The notes below the pieces were generated by a model. That model was not told the DNA's origin, did no database searches, and saw only the letters and a program-made list of their open reading frames with translations. From UBA9337 sp038331135 (lineage in GTDB: Bacteria > Patescibacteriota > Minisyncoccia > Moranbacterales > UBA9337), in NCBI GenBank assembly GCA_038331135.1, contig JBBQOS010000009.1, forward strand, positions 1 through 24,550: a DNA stretch of 24,550 nucleotides, read 5' to 3'. Below, one piece after another: positions 1 to 7,149 of this stretch. The position numbers and the translations under genes are program-made. The first letter of the stretch is position 1. Each line of letters begins with the position of its first letter.

Positions 1-66
1 AAGCGAACTTTGTCTCGCCGCAGTAAAGTGTAGATGGGCTCTTTGTCTCGATGAAATAAAACGAAA
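1..66. other. Unassigned left edge with a 10-bp direct repeat
   Basis: The word CTTTGTCTCG occurs at 8-17 and again at 41-50. One forward frame is open from base 1 to a TAG at 31-33 (KRTLSRRSKV), which could be the tail of an upstream gene, but ten residues are too few to support a call. I see no clear promoter for the tRNA that follows, so that tRNA may be cut from a longer transcript. Confidence 0.3.
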
Positions 67-139
67 GCGGGTGTCGTATAGTGGCTTATTATATCAGCCT
101 TCCAAGCTGAGGACGAGGGTTCGATTCCCTTCACCCGCT
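67..139 (+). tRNA. tRNA-Gly (anticodon TCC)
   Basis: The sequence folds as a full cloverleaf. The 7-bp acceptor stem is GCGGGTG (67-73) with CACCCGC (132-138), followed by discriminator T139. The anticodon stem TCAGC/GCTGA encloses the loop CTTCCAA, giving anticodon TCC, which reads GGA glycine codons. The T-arm carries TTCGATT in a GAGGG/CCCTT stem. The 3' CCA is not encoded, so it must be added by a nucleotidyltransferase. A terminator-like hairpin begins 8 nt downstream. Confidence 0.95.
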
Positions 140-146
140 CAGATAA

Positions 147-189
147 ATAAAATAAGATTGCGCCTTTGGCTCAATCTTGTTTTATTTTT
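147..189 (+). terminator. Terminator after tRNA-Gly
   Basis: An inverted repeat of about 12 bp (AAAATAAGATTG with CAATCTTGTTTT, one G-T wobble) surrounds a short loop and is followed by a T-rich tract. It lies directly downstream of the tRNA, as a Rho-independent terminator would. Confidence 0.7.
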
Positions 190-364
190 GGGTGTGAAGA
201 GAATCGAAGGGTATTTTAAAAAGGCAAACTGCTTTGCGTTTTTGAAACCCTAGGCTCCAATGGAGGTTCGAAGCCTGTGCTGATAATCACGTGCAAAACG
301 ACAGATGAGAGGGATTCCCCTTAGTGCTACAAAAAACAAAAAGCTCTATTTTACGGGGCTTTTT
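190..364 (+). ncRNA. Candidate structured RNA or tRNA-derived element after tRNA-Gly
   Basis: There is no credible gene here, but much structure. Bases 190-210 match the reverse complement of the tRNA-Gly 3' end (GGGTG, then AAGAGAATCGAA). Bases 208-251 form a nested hairpin: AGGGT/ACCCT outside, and AAAAAGGCAAA/TTTGCGTTTTT with one G-G mismatch inside. Bases 252-276 contain another hairpin and a T-arm-like GGTTCGAAGCC. Around 310-330 is a degenerate direct tRNA-3'-like stretch (GAGGGATTCCCCTTAGTGCT). AAAAAGCTC (338-346) pairs with GGGCTTTTT (356-364) as a terminator-like end. Whether it is an RNA, a mobile-element scar or both is unknown. Confidence 0.4.
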
Positions 365-636
365 GATTATCTACTATGGGAATCAGATTGATGTTGTATG
401 TTCAAATAATTTTTTTAATATTTATTTAATTTTTAAATGGGTGATTTGTATATAATATACAACTAATACAATATCAAACCTTGGAATATATGACCCCTAT
501 AAATTTTAATCAAAAATATTTAAAAGTGTCCAAGATGTACTCTTCTAATACAAAGTATTGACAAAAATGTATAATGGGTATATATTCATTATATAGAATC
601 AACTAAATAAACAAACTAGAAAGAGAGGTGATAATT
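365..636. other. Gene-free AT-rich stretch with operator-like palindrome
   Basis: No open frame with coding character is visible. It holds the perfect inverted repeat TTGTATATAATATACAA at 446-462 (8-bp arms, one central base), which could be a regulator site, the promoter at 558-586, and the word AAGTGTCCAAGATGTAC at 524-540, which is the inverse of a motif seen in several other gaps (GGACAC/GAACATC type). Confidence 0.4.
558..586 (+). promoter_or_regulatory. Sigma70-type promoter for the DUF5320 gene
   Basis: The -35 box TTGACA (558-563) matches the consensus exactly. A 17-nt spacer separates it from TATATT (581-586), a 5/6 match. Transcription would start near 593, giving a leader of about 44 nt that contains the strong ribosome-binding site before 637. 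Confidence 0.7.
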
Positions 637-891
637 ATGCCAAGACAAGATAAAACAGGTCCAATGGGAGTGGGTCCAAAAACTGGTAGAGGAATAGGTC
701 ATTGCGAAAAGAACCAAGGATCAGCACTAGGATTGGGTAGAGGTTATGGCAGGGCAATGTGTGGTTGGTTTTACCAAAAATACCAAGCGATGCCAAAAGG
801 CGAGAAAGAGGATTTACTAAAATCAGAAATTGAAGATTTAAAACAAGAACTTAACATGGTGGAGGGAGAACTAAAGGAATTGGAAAAGTAG
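637..891 (+). CDS. DUF5320 family small protein
   Basis: This 84-residue protein begins MPRQDKTGPMGVGPKTGRG, the glycine- and proline-rich N-terminus typical of DUF5320 proteins, which are common in anaerobes and in candidate-phyla genomes. Residues of about 55-84 are charged and likely form a coiled coil (LKSEIEDLKQELNMVEGELKELEK region). The biochemical role of the family is not known to me. I chose the ATG at 637 over an in-frame GTG at 628 because AGAGAGGTG at 622-630 is then a well-placed ribosome-binding site and the protein starts at the family's conserved MPR. It is followed after 98 nt by a DUF134 gene; these two families often occur together near NifX/NifB-like iron-molybdenum cofactor proteins, though none is seen here. 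Confidence 0.85.
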   Translation: MPRQDKTGPMGVGPKTGRGIGHCEKNQGSALGLGRGYGRAMCGWFYQKYQAMPKGEKEDLLKSEIEDLKQELNMVEGELKELEK

Positions 892-989
892 CAGTTTTCA
901 TTAGAAGCAGTCTCTCTTCTTCTTTAGCTAGCAAGAAAGGGCGATTGTTTTTAATGATATAAGAAAGTTAGCTTTGTAAACATAATTTT

Positions 990-1265
990 ATGACAAGACC
1001 AAGACTTTGCAGAAGGTTGAGATTTAAGCCCAATGCTCACTATTTTAAACCGCAAGGAATTCCAATGCATCAATTGGGAGAGGTAATTTTGACAAAAGAA
1101 GAACTGGAAGCGGTAAAGCTCAAAGATTTTGACAGATTAGAGCAAACTGAAGCGGCAGAAAAAATGAACACTTCGCAAAGTACTTTTCAGAGGATTTTAG
1201 CCTCCGCCAGATTAAAAATCGCCAAGGCGATAGTAAAAGGCAAAGCACTAAGAATTGAAGAATAA
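990..1265 (+). CDS. DUF134 (UPF0251) predicted DNA-binding protein
   Basis: The 91-residue product starts MTRPRLCRRLRFKPNAHYFKP, the conserved head of the UPF0251/DUF134 family, and continues with PMHQLGEVILTKEELEAVKL. Residues of about 50-80 (DFDRLEQTEAAEKMNTSQST then FQRILASARLKIAKAI) form a helix-turn-helix like region 4 of sigma factors, so it probably binds DNA. It ends with the family's ALRIE motif, so it looks full length for the short form that lacks a C-terminal metal-binding tail. No Shine-Dalgarno is seen before the ATG. It shares orientation with the DUF5320 gene and could be co-transcribed. Its target is unknown; the palindrome at 446-462 is a possible site but this is only a guess. 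Confidence 0.85.
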   Translation: MTRPRLCRRLRFKPNAHYFKPQGIPMHQLGEVILTKEELEAVKLKDFDRLEQTEAAEKMNTSQSTFQRILASARLKIAKAIVKGKALRIEE

Positions 1266-1361
1266 AAAGGAAAAAATAAATGCTCCCATCCTGATTTTAA
1301 AAGTTCAAGAATATTATTCATAAACTCAGCTCTATCCATATTAACTAGCCAGATCCAATTC

Positions 1362-1394
1362 AAAAACTCTCCATTTTGTTGGAGAGTTTTTTTA
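1362..1394. terminator. Bidirectional terminator between DUF134 gene and gyrB
   Basis: The inverted repeat AAAAACTCTCC (1362-1372) with GGAGAGTTTTT (from 1381) encloses an 8-nt loop. Runs of A before and T after let it work for both converging units. Confidence 0.85.
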
Positions 1395-1425
1395 TTGCAT
1401 ACCTTATGTCTTATGCTCTATGTTT

Positions 1426-3462
1426 TTAAACATCCAAATTCTTTACACTCTTGGCATGTGTTTGGATGAATCTTCGACGAGGTTCTACTTGGCTACCCAT
1501 AAGTAAATCAAAAGTCCTATCGGCTGCTTCGGCGTCATCAATAGTAATTTGAAGCATCTTGCGGTTTTCTGGATCCATAGTAGTTTCCCAAAGTTGATCT
1601 GGATTCATTTCTCCGAGACCTTTGTAACGCTGAATATTAATATTTGTTTTCTTTTCTACTTCTTCTGTTTCGGCTTCTTCCGCCTCTCCATTTTCATCGA
1701 CATCTTTAGCTTCCATGGATTCAATTTCTTTTTGAGTAAGCCCCATCTTTTTCATAACCTCTTCTTTTTCTTTATCATTATAAGCATACTGAACTTGCTT
1801 ACCTTTTTTAATTTGATAAAGTGGCGGTTGAGCGACGTATACGTGTCCCGTGGTTACTAATTCCTCAAAATATCGATAAAAGAAAGTCAAAAGCAAAGTT
1901 CGAATATGACTTCCGTCGATATCGGCATCGGCCATAATTATAATTTTTCCGTAACGCAATTTGGCCATATCTAAATGATCTCCGATTCCTACGCCCAAGG
2001 CAATTATAATTGGCTTTAATGAATCTGATTTTACCACTTTATCCAAAGTAGTCTTTTCCACGTTTACCAATTTTCCCCGAAGCGGTAAAATAGCTTGAAA
2101 TTCTCGATCGCGTCCTTGCTTGGCACTACCACCAGCTGAATCTCCCTCTACTATATAAAGTTCAGTTTCTTCCATCTTACGACTAGAGCAATCCGCCAGT
2201 TTTCCTGGTAGAGTCATTCCTTCCAACAATCCTTTTCGAACTACGGCGTCCTTGGCTGCTCGAGCTGCAAGTCGCGCTCTGGCAGTCAAGATACATTTGT
2301 TAATTATCTCTTTGGCATCCTTGGGATTATTATCAAAATAATCTTGCAAAGCTTCAGCTGTGACAGTTGAGACAATTCCTTTCACCTCACCATTACCAAG
2401 TTTAGCCTTAGTCTGCCCTTCAAATTGAGGCTCTCTTAATTTTACATTAATTACCACCGTTAAACCCTCTTGAGTATCCTCAGAAGTTAAACTTTCATCT
2501 TTTACTCGTAAAAGATTATTCTTTTTAGCATACGTATTTAGAGATCTCGTGAGAGCTGTTCGAAAACCAGTTACGTGCATCCCGCCTTCAATTGTGTAAA
2601 TATTATTGGCAAACGCGTAAACATGTTCCTTGAAACCTGAAGTATATTGAAGAGAAAGCTCCACTTGCACGCCTTCTAATTCTCTATCTACATAAAAAGG
2701 CACGATATTTTTTACTTCCTTGCCACGATTAAGATAATTAACAAAAGAAATAATTCCTCCATCAAAATAAAATCCGCTTCGTCTTACTTTGTATTCATCT
2801 GTTTTTTCATTTTCGACTTTGCGTCTATCCTCCAAAAGGATTTTAACTCCCTTGGTTAAATAAGCCTGCTGTCTTACGTACTCTGATATTTTATTCCAGC
2901 TATATTCAATCTTGGGAAAAATTTGCGGATCAGCTTGAAAAGTTATCGAAGTTCCATTGGTTTTTGCTTTTTCTCCTTTAGTCACTTTTCCTTTAGGTTT
3001 ACCACGATTGTATTCTTGGGTCCAAACAAAACCATCCCGACGAATCTCAGCTTTGGTCCAAACAGATAGTGCATTTACCACAGAAACTCCTACTCCATGC
3101 AGTCCTCCAGAAACTTTATATCCTTCTCCGCCAAACTTACCTCCGGCATGTAAGACAGTCATAATAGTTTCGAGTGTGGATTTTTTGGTTTGATGATGAG
3201 TTTCTACTGGGATACCTCGCCCATTATCAGTCACCCGCACTATATTTTCTGGAAGCAATTCTACTTTTATATTATTACAATGCCCTCCCATCGCTTCATC
3301 GATAGAATTATTTACCACCTCCCAAATCAAATGATGCAGACCTTCCAGAGAAGTTCCTCCAATATACATTCCGGGTCGTTTTCTTACTGGCTCCAAGCCT
3401 TCTAAAACTTGAATTGATTTAGCTCCATAGGAACTTTTATTTTTACTATCTGCTGTCGCCAT
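1426..3462 (-). CDS. gyrB: DNA gyrase subunit B
   Basis: The 678-residue protein is the ATPase subunit of DNA gyrase, which with GyrA introduces negative supercoils. The GHKL ATPase is complete: EVVNNSIDEA at 48-57 (catalytic E48, N52), D79 and GRGIP at 81-85, and the lid GGLHGVG at 119-125. A transducer domain follows. The TOPRIM domain has EGDSAGG with E439 and the metal-binding DADIDG with D512, D514 and D516. The C-terminus has RYKGLGEMNPDQLW and ends near the usual QVEPRRRFI stretch. An acidic insertion of about 45 residues (roughly 585-630, rich in E and K) precedes RYKGLGEM. The length is closer to the short Gram-positive-type GyrB than to the longer E. coli form. I chose the ATG at 3462 (MATADSK) over a TTG nine bases upstream; neither has a clear ribosome-binding site. 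ParE is the main alternative, but the overall match favours GyrB. Confidence 0.93.
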   Translation of the reverse strand: MATADSKNKSSYGAKSIQVLEGLEPVRKRPGMYIGGTSLEGLHHLIWEVVNNSIDEAMGGHCNNIKVELLPENIVRVTDNGRGIPVETHHQTKKSTLETIMTVLHAGGKFGGEGYKVSGGLHGVGVSVVNALSVWTKAEIRRDGFVWTQEYNRGKPKGKVTKGEKAKTNGTSITFQADPQIFPKIEYSWNKISEYVRQQAYLTKGVKILLEDRRKVENEKTDEYKVRRSGFYFDGGIISFVNYLNRGKEVKNIVPFYVDRELEGVQVELSLQYTSGFKEHVYAFANNIYTIEGGMHVTGFRTALTRSLNTYAKKNNLLRVKDESLTSEDTQEGLTVVINVKLREPQFEGQTKAKLGNGEVKGIVSTVTAEALQDYFDNNPKDAKEIINKCILTARARLAARAAKDAVVRKGLLEGMTLPGKLADCSSRKMEETELYIVEGDSAGGSAKQGRDREFQAILPLRGKLVNVEKTTLDKVVKSDSLKPIIIALGVGIGDHLDMAKLRYGKIIIMADADIDGSHIRTLLLTFFYRYFEELVTTGHVYVAQPPLYQIKKGKQVQYAYNDKEKEEVMKKMGLTQKEIESMEAKDVDENGEAEEAETEEVEKKTNINIQRYKGLGEMNPDQLWETTMDPENRKMLQITIDDAEAADRTFDLLMGSQVEPRRRFIQTHAKSVKNLDV

Positions 3463-3632
3463 ATAAAACAAAAGAAGTTACGCATCATAAAATAAAGATA
3501 CGCAAATCTTATTAGAAAATTTATGTTAATATTAATAATTTTTATTCGTAGACTTAACTTCCGTTAATCTAACTACATCTTTCAACTAAACCATTGTAAC
3601 ACATATTTTTATATTTTGAAAGAGCCTTTTCC
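3463..3632. other. gyrB upstream gap
   Basis: This AT-rich gap should contain the gyrB promoter on the minus strand, but I see no convincing -35/-10 pair. No gene is visible. Confidence 0.3.
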
Positions 3633-3661
3633 TTGCTTTTATCCTTATTTTATGCTATAAT
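3633..3661 (+). promoter_or_regulatory. Strong extended -10 promoter
   Basis: TTGCTT (3633-3638) and the perfect -10 box TATAAT (3656-3661) are separated by 17 nt, and TGC directly before TATAAT makes an extended -10. Transcription would begin near 3668. The first gene downstream is 200 nt away and a terminator lies between. Confidence 0.7.
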
Positions 3662-3667
3662 TGATTT

Positions 3668-3768
3668 AAGGTAGTGAATTATAAAAAGCTAAAAGATAGT
3701 GTCGTTTCGCATTTTTTTGCCTCAAAAGGGCTTAAAATCAATGGGTGAAACGGCTTTTTTTATTTGAT
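3668..3768 (+). ncRNA. Candidate small RNA or terminated leader
   Basis: The interval runs from the predicted start of the 3633-3661 promoter to a Rho-independent-like terminator. GTCGTTTC (from 3701) pairs with GAAACGGC (3747-3754, one T-G wobble) and is followed by a run of seven T. Inside the long loop GCC pairs with GGGC around 3719-3732. No open frame with a start and ribosome-binding site is seen. It could be a free RNA of about 95 nt or a terminating leader for the CAP-domain gene at 3875. I do not recognise a known riboswitch or RNA family in it. Confidence 0.4.
3700..3765 (+). terminator. Terminator with long loop
   Basis: The stem is GTCGTTTC with GAAACGGC, then TTTTTTTA. The loop is unusually long and has its own small hairpin, which is why this may be a regulated terminator rather than a simple one. 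Confidence 0.55.
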
Positions 3769-3874
3769 TTTTATGAAAAAACACACTCCCGTCAAAGCAA
3801 ACTAAGTTTCTAAAAAATAATATTTTTCAAAAACTAGAACAAAAATTACTATTTAAACAATTGCGCTTATTTTT

Positions 3875-4690
3875 ATGAAAAATACACTAATAGTAAAATT
3901 AAATATTATCAAACTAGTCCTAATTTTTAGTGCTGGTGTTTTTATTTATCTTAACTTACCGATATCGGCCTTGGCTAAGGAAATAAATTCAGAAAATATT
4001 ATTGAATTAATCAACGAAAGTCGTTTAGAAAATAATTTATTTCCACTCATAGAAAATCCTATTCTTTCAAAAGTAGCTCAAGCCAAAGCAATTGATATGA
4101 CCAAGAATCATTATTTCTCACACACTTCTCCAGAAGGAATAACTCCCTGGTACTGGTTTGAAAAAAATAATTATTTTTATAAATACGCCGGAGAAAATTT
4201 AGCCATCAATTATGACAGCGCCGAAGAAGAACATCGAGCTTGGATGGAAAGCCTAGCTCACAAAAAAAATATTCTTAATTACAATTTTAATGAAATAGGT
4301 ATTGCCACTTCAAGGGGAATAATTGATGGTAAAAAATCTTATGTTACTGTAACTGTTTTTGGCACGCCTACTGAAAATATTTTAGCTATATCTAAAAAGT
4401 CCCCGACAATGAGCAAGAATAGCTATATCTTGGGAGTTCAATCGGATAAAACTAAAAACACTCTTTCAATTACAGAAAAAAATTCTTTCTATCAATTAAC
4501 TGCTGAAAATAAAATTTTTAAATTAGTCCAGAAACAATCCAACAACATAATTTGGACTGTTGCTTTAGTAGCAATTTTAATTGTCCTAAAAGATATAGTT
4601 TTAAAAACCATTCAAACCAAAAGTTTTCACCACAAACATTCCGCAGTAAACTTAATTTTATTTATTATGCTTTACACTATTTTATTTTAA
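3875..4690 (+). CDS. CAP/SCP-domain extracytoplasmic protein, membrane anchored
   Basis: The 271-residue protein has an N-terminal signal or anchor helix at about 12-34 (IKLVLIFSAGVFIYLNL, then ALA). A CAP (SCP/PR-1) domain follows at about 40-165: LINESRLENNL, YFSHTSPEG at 80-88 (H83), GENLA at 106-110 (E107), and the W123-to-H129 segment of the W..S..H..NIL motif. The bacterial family acts outside the cytoplasm and its activity is mostly unknown, with proposed roles in surface interaction or proteolysis. After a linker there are two more hydrophobic segments, about 224-243 and 256-271, so the CAP domain would be tethered at both ends; this tail is less usual than the simple secreted form. 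The ATG has no Shine-Dalgarno. It may be downstream of the terminated leader at 3668-3768. Confidence 0.85.
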   Translation: MKNTLIVKLNIIKLVLIFSAGVFIYLNLPISALAKEINSENIIELINESRLENNLFPLIENPILSKVAQAKAIDMTKNHYFSHTSPEGITPWYWFEKNNYFYKYAGENLAINYDSAEEEHRAWMESLAHKKNILNYNFNEIGIATSRGIIDGKKSYVTVTVFGTPTENILAISKKSPTMSKNSYILGVQSDKTKNTLSITEKNSFYQLTAENKIFKLVQKQSNNIIWTVALVAILIVLKDIVLKTIQTKSFHHKHSAVNLILFIMLYTILF

Positions 4691-4704
4691 TTTCTGGCTC
4701 TCCT

Positions 4705-4719
4705 CTCCTCGGCAAGGAG
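4705..4719. repeat. Small hairpin between converging genes
   Basis: CTCCT and AGGAG flank the 5-nt loop CGGCA. It lacks a T run, so it is a weak terminator at best. Its CTCC...GGAG core resembles the dispersed hairpin repeats at 8747 and 20454 and may be a remnant of that kind. Confidence 0.3.
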
Positions 4720-4754
4720 TGGATTAAATAGATGAGACAAGGGGGCTCAGTAAC

Positions 4755-5525
4755 TCAAAATAATTCATAAAAAATTATCCCTGCACTGATGGCCACGTTT
4801 AGAGATTCTATGCTCGACGTGGTTTTTATATTGATTAGTTCTGTCGCTTCTTTTTCCAACGAAGCTTCCACACCCTGACTTTCGTTCCCCAAAACGATAC
4901 ATCTATTTTCTTTTGTTTTAAAAGCTTCTTTTATATCTACGCCCTTTTTTACATTGGTTGTGCAAATAATAAAATTGTTTTCTTTAATTTTTTTAAAAAC
5001 CTCTCTATCTTTATCAAAAACAATATTTAATTTAAATATCGCATCTTTGGCAGCTTGAATAGTCTTAGAATTATATAAGTCTACACAACTCTCATCCAAA
5101 ATAATATTTTTTAATCCAAAGGCTAGCGCACTTCTTAGGATAGTGCCCAAATTGCCTGGGTCATTGATTCCGTTGAGATAAATTATATTATTGTTCCAAT
5201 CCAAATTCATTTCTCTTTTCTGATAAACTGCCACTACACCCTGCGGAGATTCTAAGGCAGACATACTTTTTCCTATATTTTCACTAACCAAAAAAATGCT
5301 TCCATTGTTTCCCGCCATATTTTCCAAAGCTTCTTTGTTTTTATCCAAAAAATACTTAGTTAAAAAAAGTTCCTTCGGAAAAATTCCGTCTTTAAAAGCG
5401 TCTTGAATAATTTTCCAATTTTCTACGGTAAACTCTCCTCTCAACTGGCGATACTTTTTGAGCTTTAATTTATTTAATTCCTTTATTTTTTTATTCTCTT
5501 TACTTTCGATTTCAATTATAATCAT
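4755..5525 (-). CDS. TrmH/SpoU family RNA 2'-O-methyltransferase
   Basis: The 256-residue enzyme would transfer a methyl group from S-adenosylmethionine to a ribose 2'-OH in rRNA or tRNA. The N-terminal part (about 1-100) is the substrate-binding domain found in rRNA-type members (IKELNKLKLKKYRQLRGEF, then SPQGVVAVYQK). The SPOUT knot carries the three SpoU motifs: NDPGNLGTILRSA at 121-133 (motif 1, with N121 and R131), IVLGNESQGV at 210-219 (motif 2), and ESLNVAISAGIIFYEL at 240-255 (motif 3). The target nucleotide cannot be read from sequence; it may correspond to rlmB- or TsnR-like genes, so no symbol is given. It uses a TGA stop, which argues for the standard genetic code. It converges on the CAP-domain gene with a 64-nt gap. 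Confidence 0.9.
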   Translation of the reverse strand: MIIIEIESKENKKIKELNKLKLKKYRQLRGEFTVENWKIIQDAFKDGIFPKELFLTKYFLDKNKEALENMAGNNGSIFLVSENIGKSMSALESPQGVVAVYQKREMNLDWNNNIIYLNGINDPGNLGTILRSALAFGLKNIILDESCVDLYNSKTIQAAKDAIFKLNIVFDKDREVFKKIKENNFIICTTNVKKGVDIKEAFKTKENRCIVLGNESQGVEASLEKEATELINIKTTSSIESLNVAISAGIIFYELF

Positions 5526-5816
5526 ATTAGCATATTAGCACTTTAACATATTAACATCAAAACAACTCTGGTTTACGAATAAAGACTCGCCTACCTGCCG
5601 GTAGGCAGGAATATACGAATTTATATTTTCTTTGTTTGGATCTTATTCGAGTAATTCGATTTCTTGTTCGTAAATTCGAGTTATATTCATAATATAAAAA
5701 CAAAGTAGCAAAAAACCAAGGTCGGGTCATCAGTCAAAAGTCACTGAGTTATTGAAATACATTTTTTAATGTTGATGACTTATAATATAATGACTTTTGA
5801 CTAATAACTTTAAAAA
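5526..5816. other. Gene-free stretch rich in short inverted words
   Basis: No gene is visible. It begins with TATTAGCATATTAGCA-type words and TTAACATATTAACATC, continues with the palindromic repeat at 5590-5609, and ends with the 12-bp inverted repeat AGTCAAAAGTCA (5732-5743) and TGACTTTTGACT (5791-5802), inside which GTCATCA (5726-5732) also pairs with TGATGAC (5773-5779). The fold could terminate or protect transcripts but lacks a T run. Confidence 0.5.
5590..5609. repeat. Interlocking palindrome CCTACCTGCCGGTAGGCAGG
   Basis: The 20-bp core can fold in two mutually exclusive ways: CCTACC with GGTAGG, or CCTGCC with GGCAGG. It is far more GC-rich than its surroundings. A related CCTGCCGGC...GCC stretch is at 21394-21440, and the window ends in another GC-rich palindrome (24539-24550). 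I recall similar palindromes as dispersed repeats in Parcubacteria-type genomes, but I cannot check that here. Confidence 0.55.
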
Positions 5817-7016
5817 CTATTCGTCTAGTAAACTATTTATCACATCTTCATCATCACAAGAATATTCATTATCAGCCGAATAGAATTTTTTAGACTTACC
5901 ATGACAACCACCATTTTCTTTGGGTAATACTGCCACCATCGGCATCAAAAAACCCACATTTTTCTGCGTAAAATAACTATCCAAATATTTAAGCGAGCTA
6001 GCTCTTTCTTCATCAGACATCTGAGCAAAAGTACTCATATCATCTCCAAGTTTACCACTCCAATCTAGATGCGCAAAAACATTATTAGCTTTATTTTTAA
6101 ATCTATCGTGCCAGAGCAACGCCCAGCACCAATCACCTTCTTTTTTATACCAACGTGAGTAACAGGGGCCATCTTCAATGGTTCCGTTAGAACTCAAGCC
6201 TACCCCACCCTCAATAAAATCAAATTGACGCAAATAATTTTCATCTTCAATATCATTAGTTTGCGCGCCAATCACAATTTCCATTCCTTTCAAATCTGCA
6301 TATTTTCTCATTCTTTCCAAAACTATGTTAATTGATGGATCGGAAATATAATCCTGATAAAAAACTTGACCAAACATAAAAATTTGGACACCTAAATCCA
6401 TGGCTTCTTTAGTAATGTCTAAAACATAGCGTTGATATTCTTTTTTTTCCAAAGATGGTTTGCACGTGTGCTCTCCCCAATCATTTTTACTGCCCGGCCG
6501 ACACATTTTTTTAAAATCAAAGTCTCTTTCTCCAATTTTGTAATAATAGTCTGATTTAGTACTAATAGCTTCAGCGATAAACATTCCATACACTACATCT
6601 TTTTTTTCTATCTGAGCCATGTTTTTCTTTATTTCTTCAAAATCTGGAGCTTGTAACCATGTCTCAATAGAACGATGTAAATAATAACAATTAGAGCGAT
6701 TAATCATTTTTAAAAGTCCTCCTGTCCCGTCTACATAACCGTTTAATAAACCATCCACTACACAACCGTTACTTTTCATTTTATCAATATTGGGTGGCGG
6801 AGGCGGCGGAATAACCTCATCTACTGGTAACAGATTTTTTAACATATTCTCATCCTCCCAGTATTCATCACCCTTGTTTTCAAAGACAATTTTATTATCT
6901 TTGGGGGTATCCGCTGATTTTTTATGCCAAAAAAATATGCTCAAACCCAAAATAACCACTATCAGAGATAGAATTTCTAAAAAAATCTTTAATTTTTTGG
7001 AATTTCTATAATCCAT
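5817..7016 (-). CDS. Unknown membrane-anchored extracytoplasmic protein with eight cysteines
   Basis: I do not recognise this 399-residue protein. It has one membrane helix at about 11-30, a linker with a run of prolines at 70-75, and then a large extracytoplasmic domain. Eight cysteines (85, 110, 172, 185, 285, 297, 371, 387) fall in four close pairs, suggesting four disulfides outside the membrane. Alternating segments such as VVYGMFIAEAIS, VQIFMFGQVFYQD, MEIVIGAQTND, FDFIEGGVGL and VGFLMPMVAVLP look like successive strands of a TIM barrel, as in glycoside hydrolases, but no catalytic signature can be named, so this is inference. The ATG at 7016 lies about 27 nt from a predicted start site. 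Its -35 region overlaps a half-copy of the marR operator, so the divergent regulator may also control it. Confidence 0.75.
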   Translation of the reverse strand: MDYRNSKKLKIFLEILSLIVVILGLSIFFWHKKSADTPKDNKIVFENKGDEYWEDENMLKNLLPVDEVIPPPPPPNIDKMKSNGCVVDGLLNGYVDGTGGLLKMINRSNCYYLHRSIETWLQAPDFEEIKKNMAQIEKKDVVYGMFIAEAISTKSDYYYKIGERDFDFKKMCRPGSKNDWGEHTCKPSLEKKEYQRYVLDITKEAMDLGVQIFMFGQVFYQDYISDPSINIVLERMRKYADLKGMEIVIGAQTNDIEDENYLRQFDFIEGGVGLSSNGTIEDGPCYSRWYKKEGDWCWALLWHDRFKNKANNVFAHLDWSGKLGDDMSTFAQMSDEERASSLKYLDSYFTQKNVGFLMPMVAVLPKENGGCHGKSKKFYSADNEYSCDDEDVINSLLDE

Positions 7017-7049
7017 ATAATTATCTTCAAACTTCTTTGTTTATTACTA

Positions 7050-7078
7050 ATTGTAATATAGGAAAGGATTTAAGTAAA
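7050..7078 (-). promoter_or_regulatory. Promoter of the 5817-7016 gene, overlapping a MarR-type half-site
   Basis: Read on the minus strand, TTTACT (7073-7078) and TACAAT (7050-7055) are separated by 17 nt. The plus-strand word AGTAAACTA at 7073-7081 is identical to nine bases of the marR palindrome (7142-7150), so the -35 box is inside a possible operator half-site. Confidence 0.55.
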
Positions 7079-7120
7079 CTAAAATCACTACGAATTTTTC
7101 CCTTTACCTATTACAAACTA

Positions 7121-7149
7121 TTGACAAAAAACTAGTTTACTAGTAAACT
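7121..7149 (+). promoter_or_regulatory. marR promoter
   Basis: A perfect TTGACA (7121-7126), a 17-nt spacer and TAAACT (7144-7149) precede marR. The start site would be near 7156, leaving a leader of about 33 nt. The whole spacer and -10 box lie inside the palindrome at 7129-7154. Confidence 0.65.

Noticed and set aside
71..253. Open frame of 60 codons across tRNA-Gly and its terminator
   Set aside because: It overlaps the tRNA and two hairpins, has no ribosome-binding site, and its peptide is a translation of tRNA T-arm sequence.
2957..3193. Plus-strand open frames inside gyrB
   Set aside because: They are antisense to a well-conserved protein, with no supporting signals.
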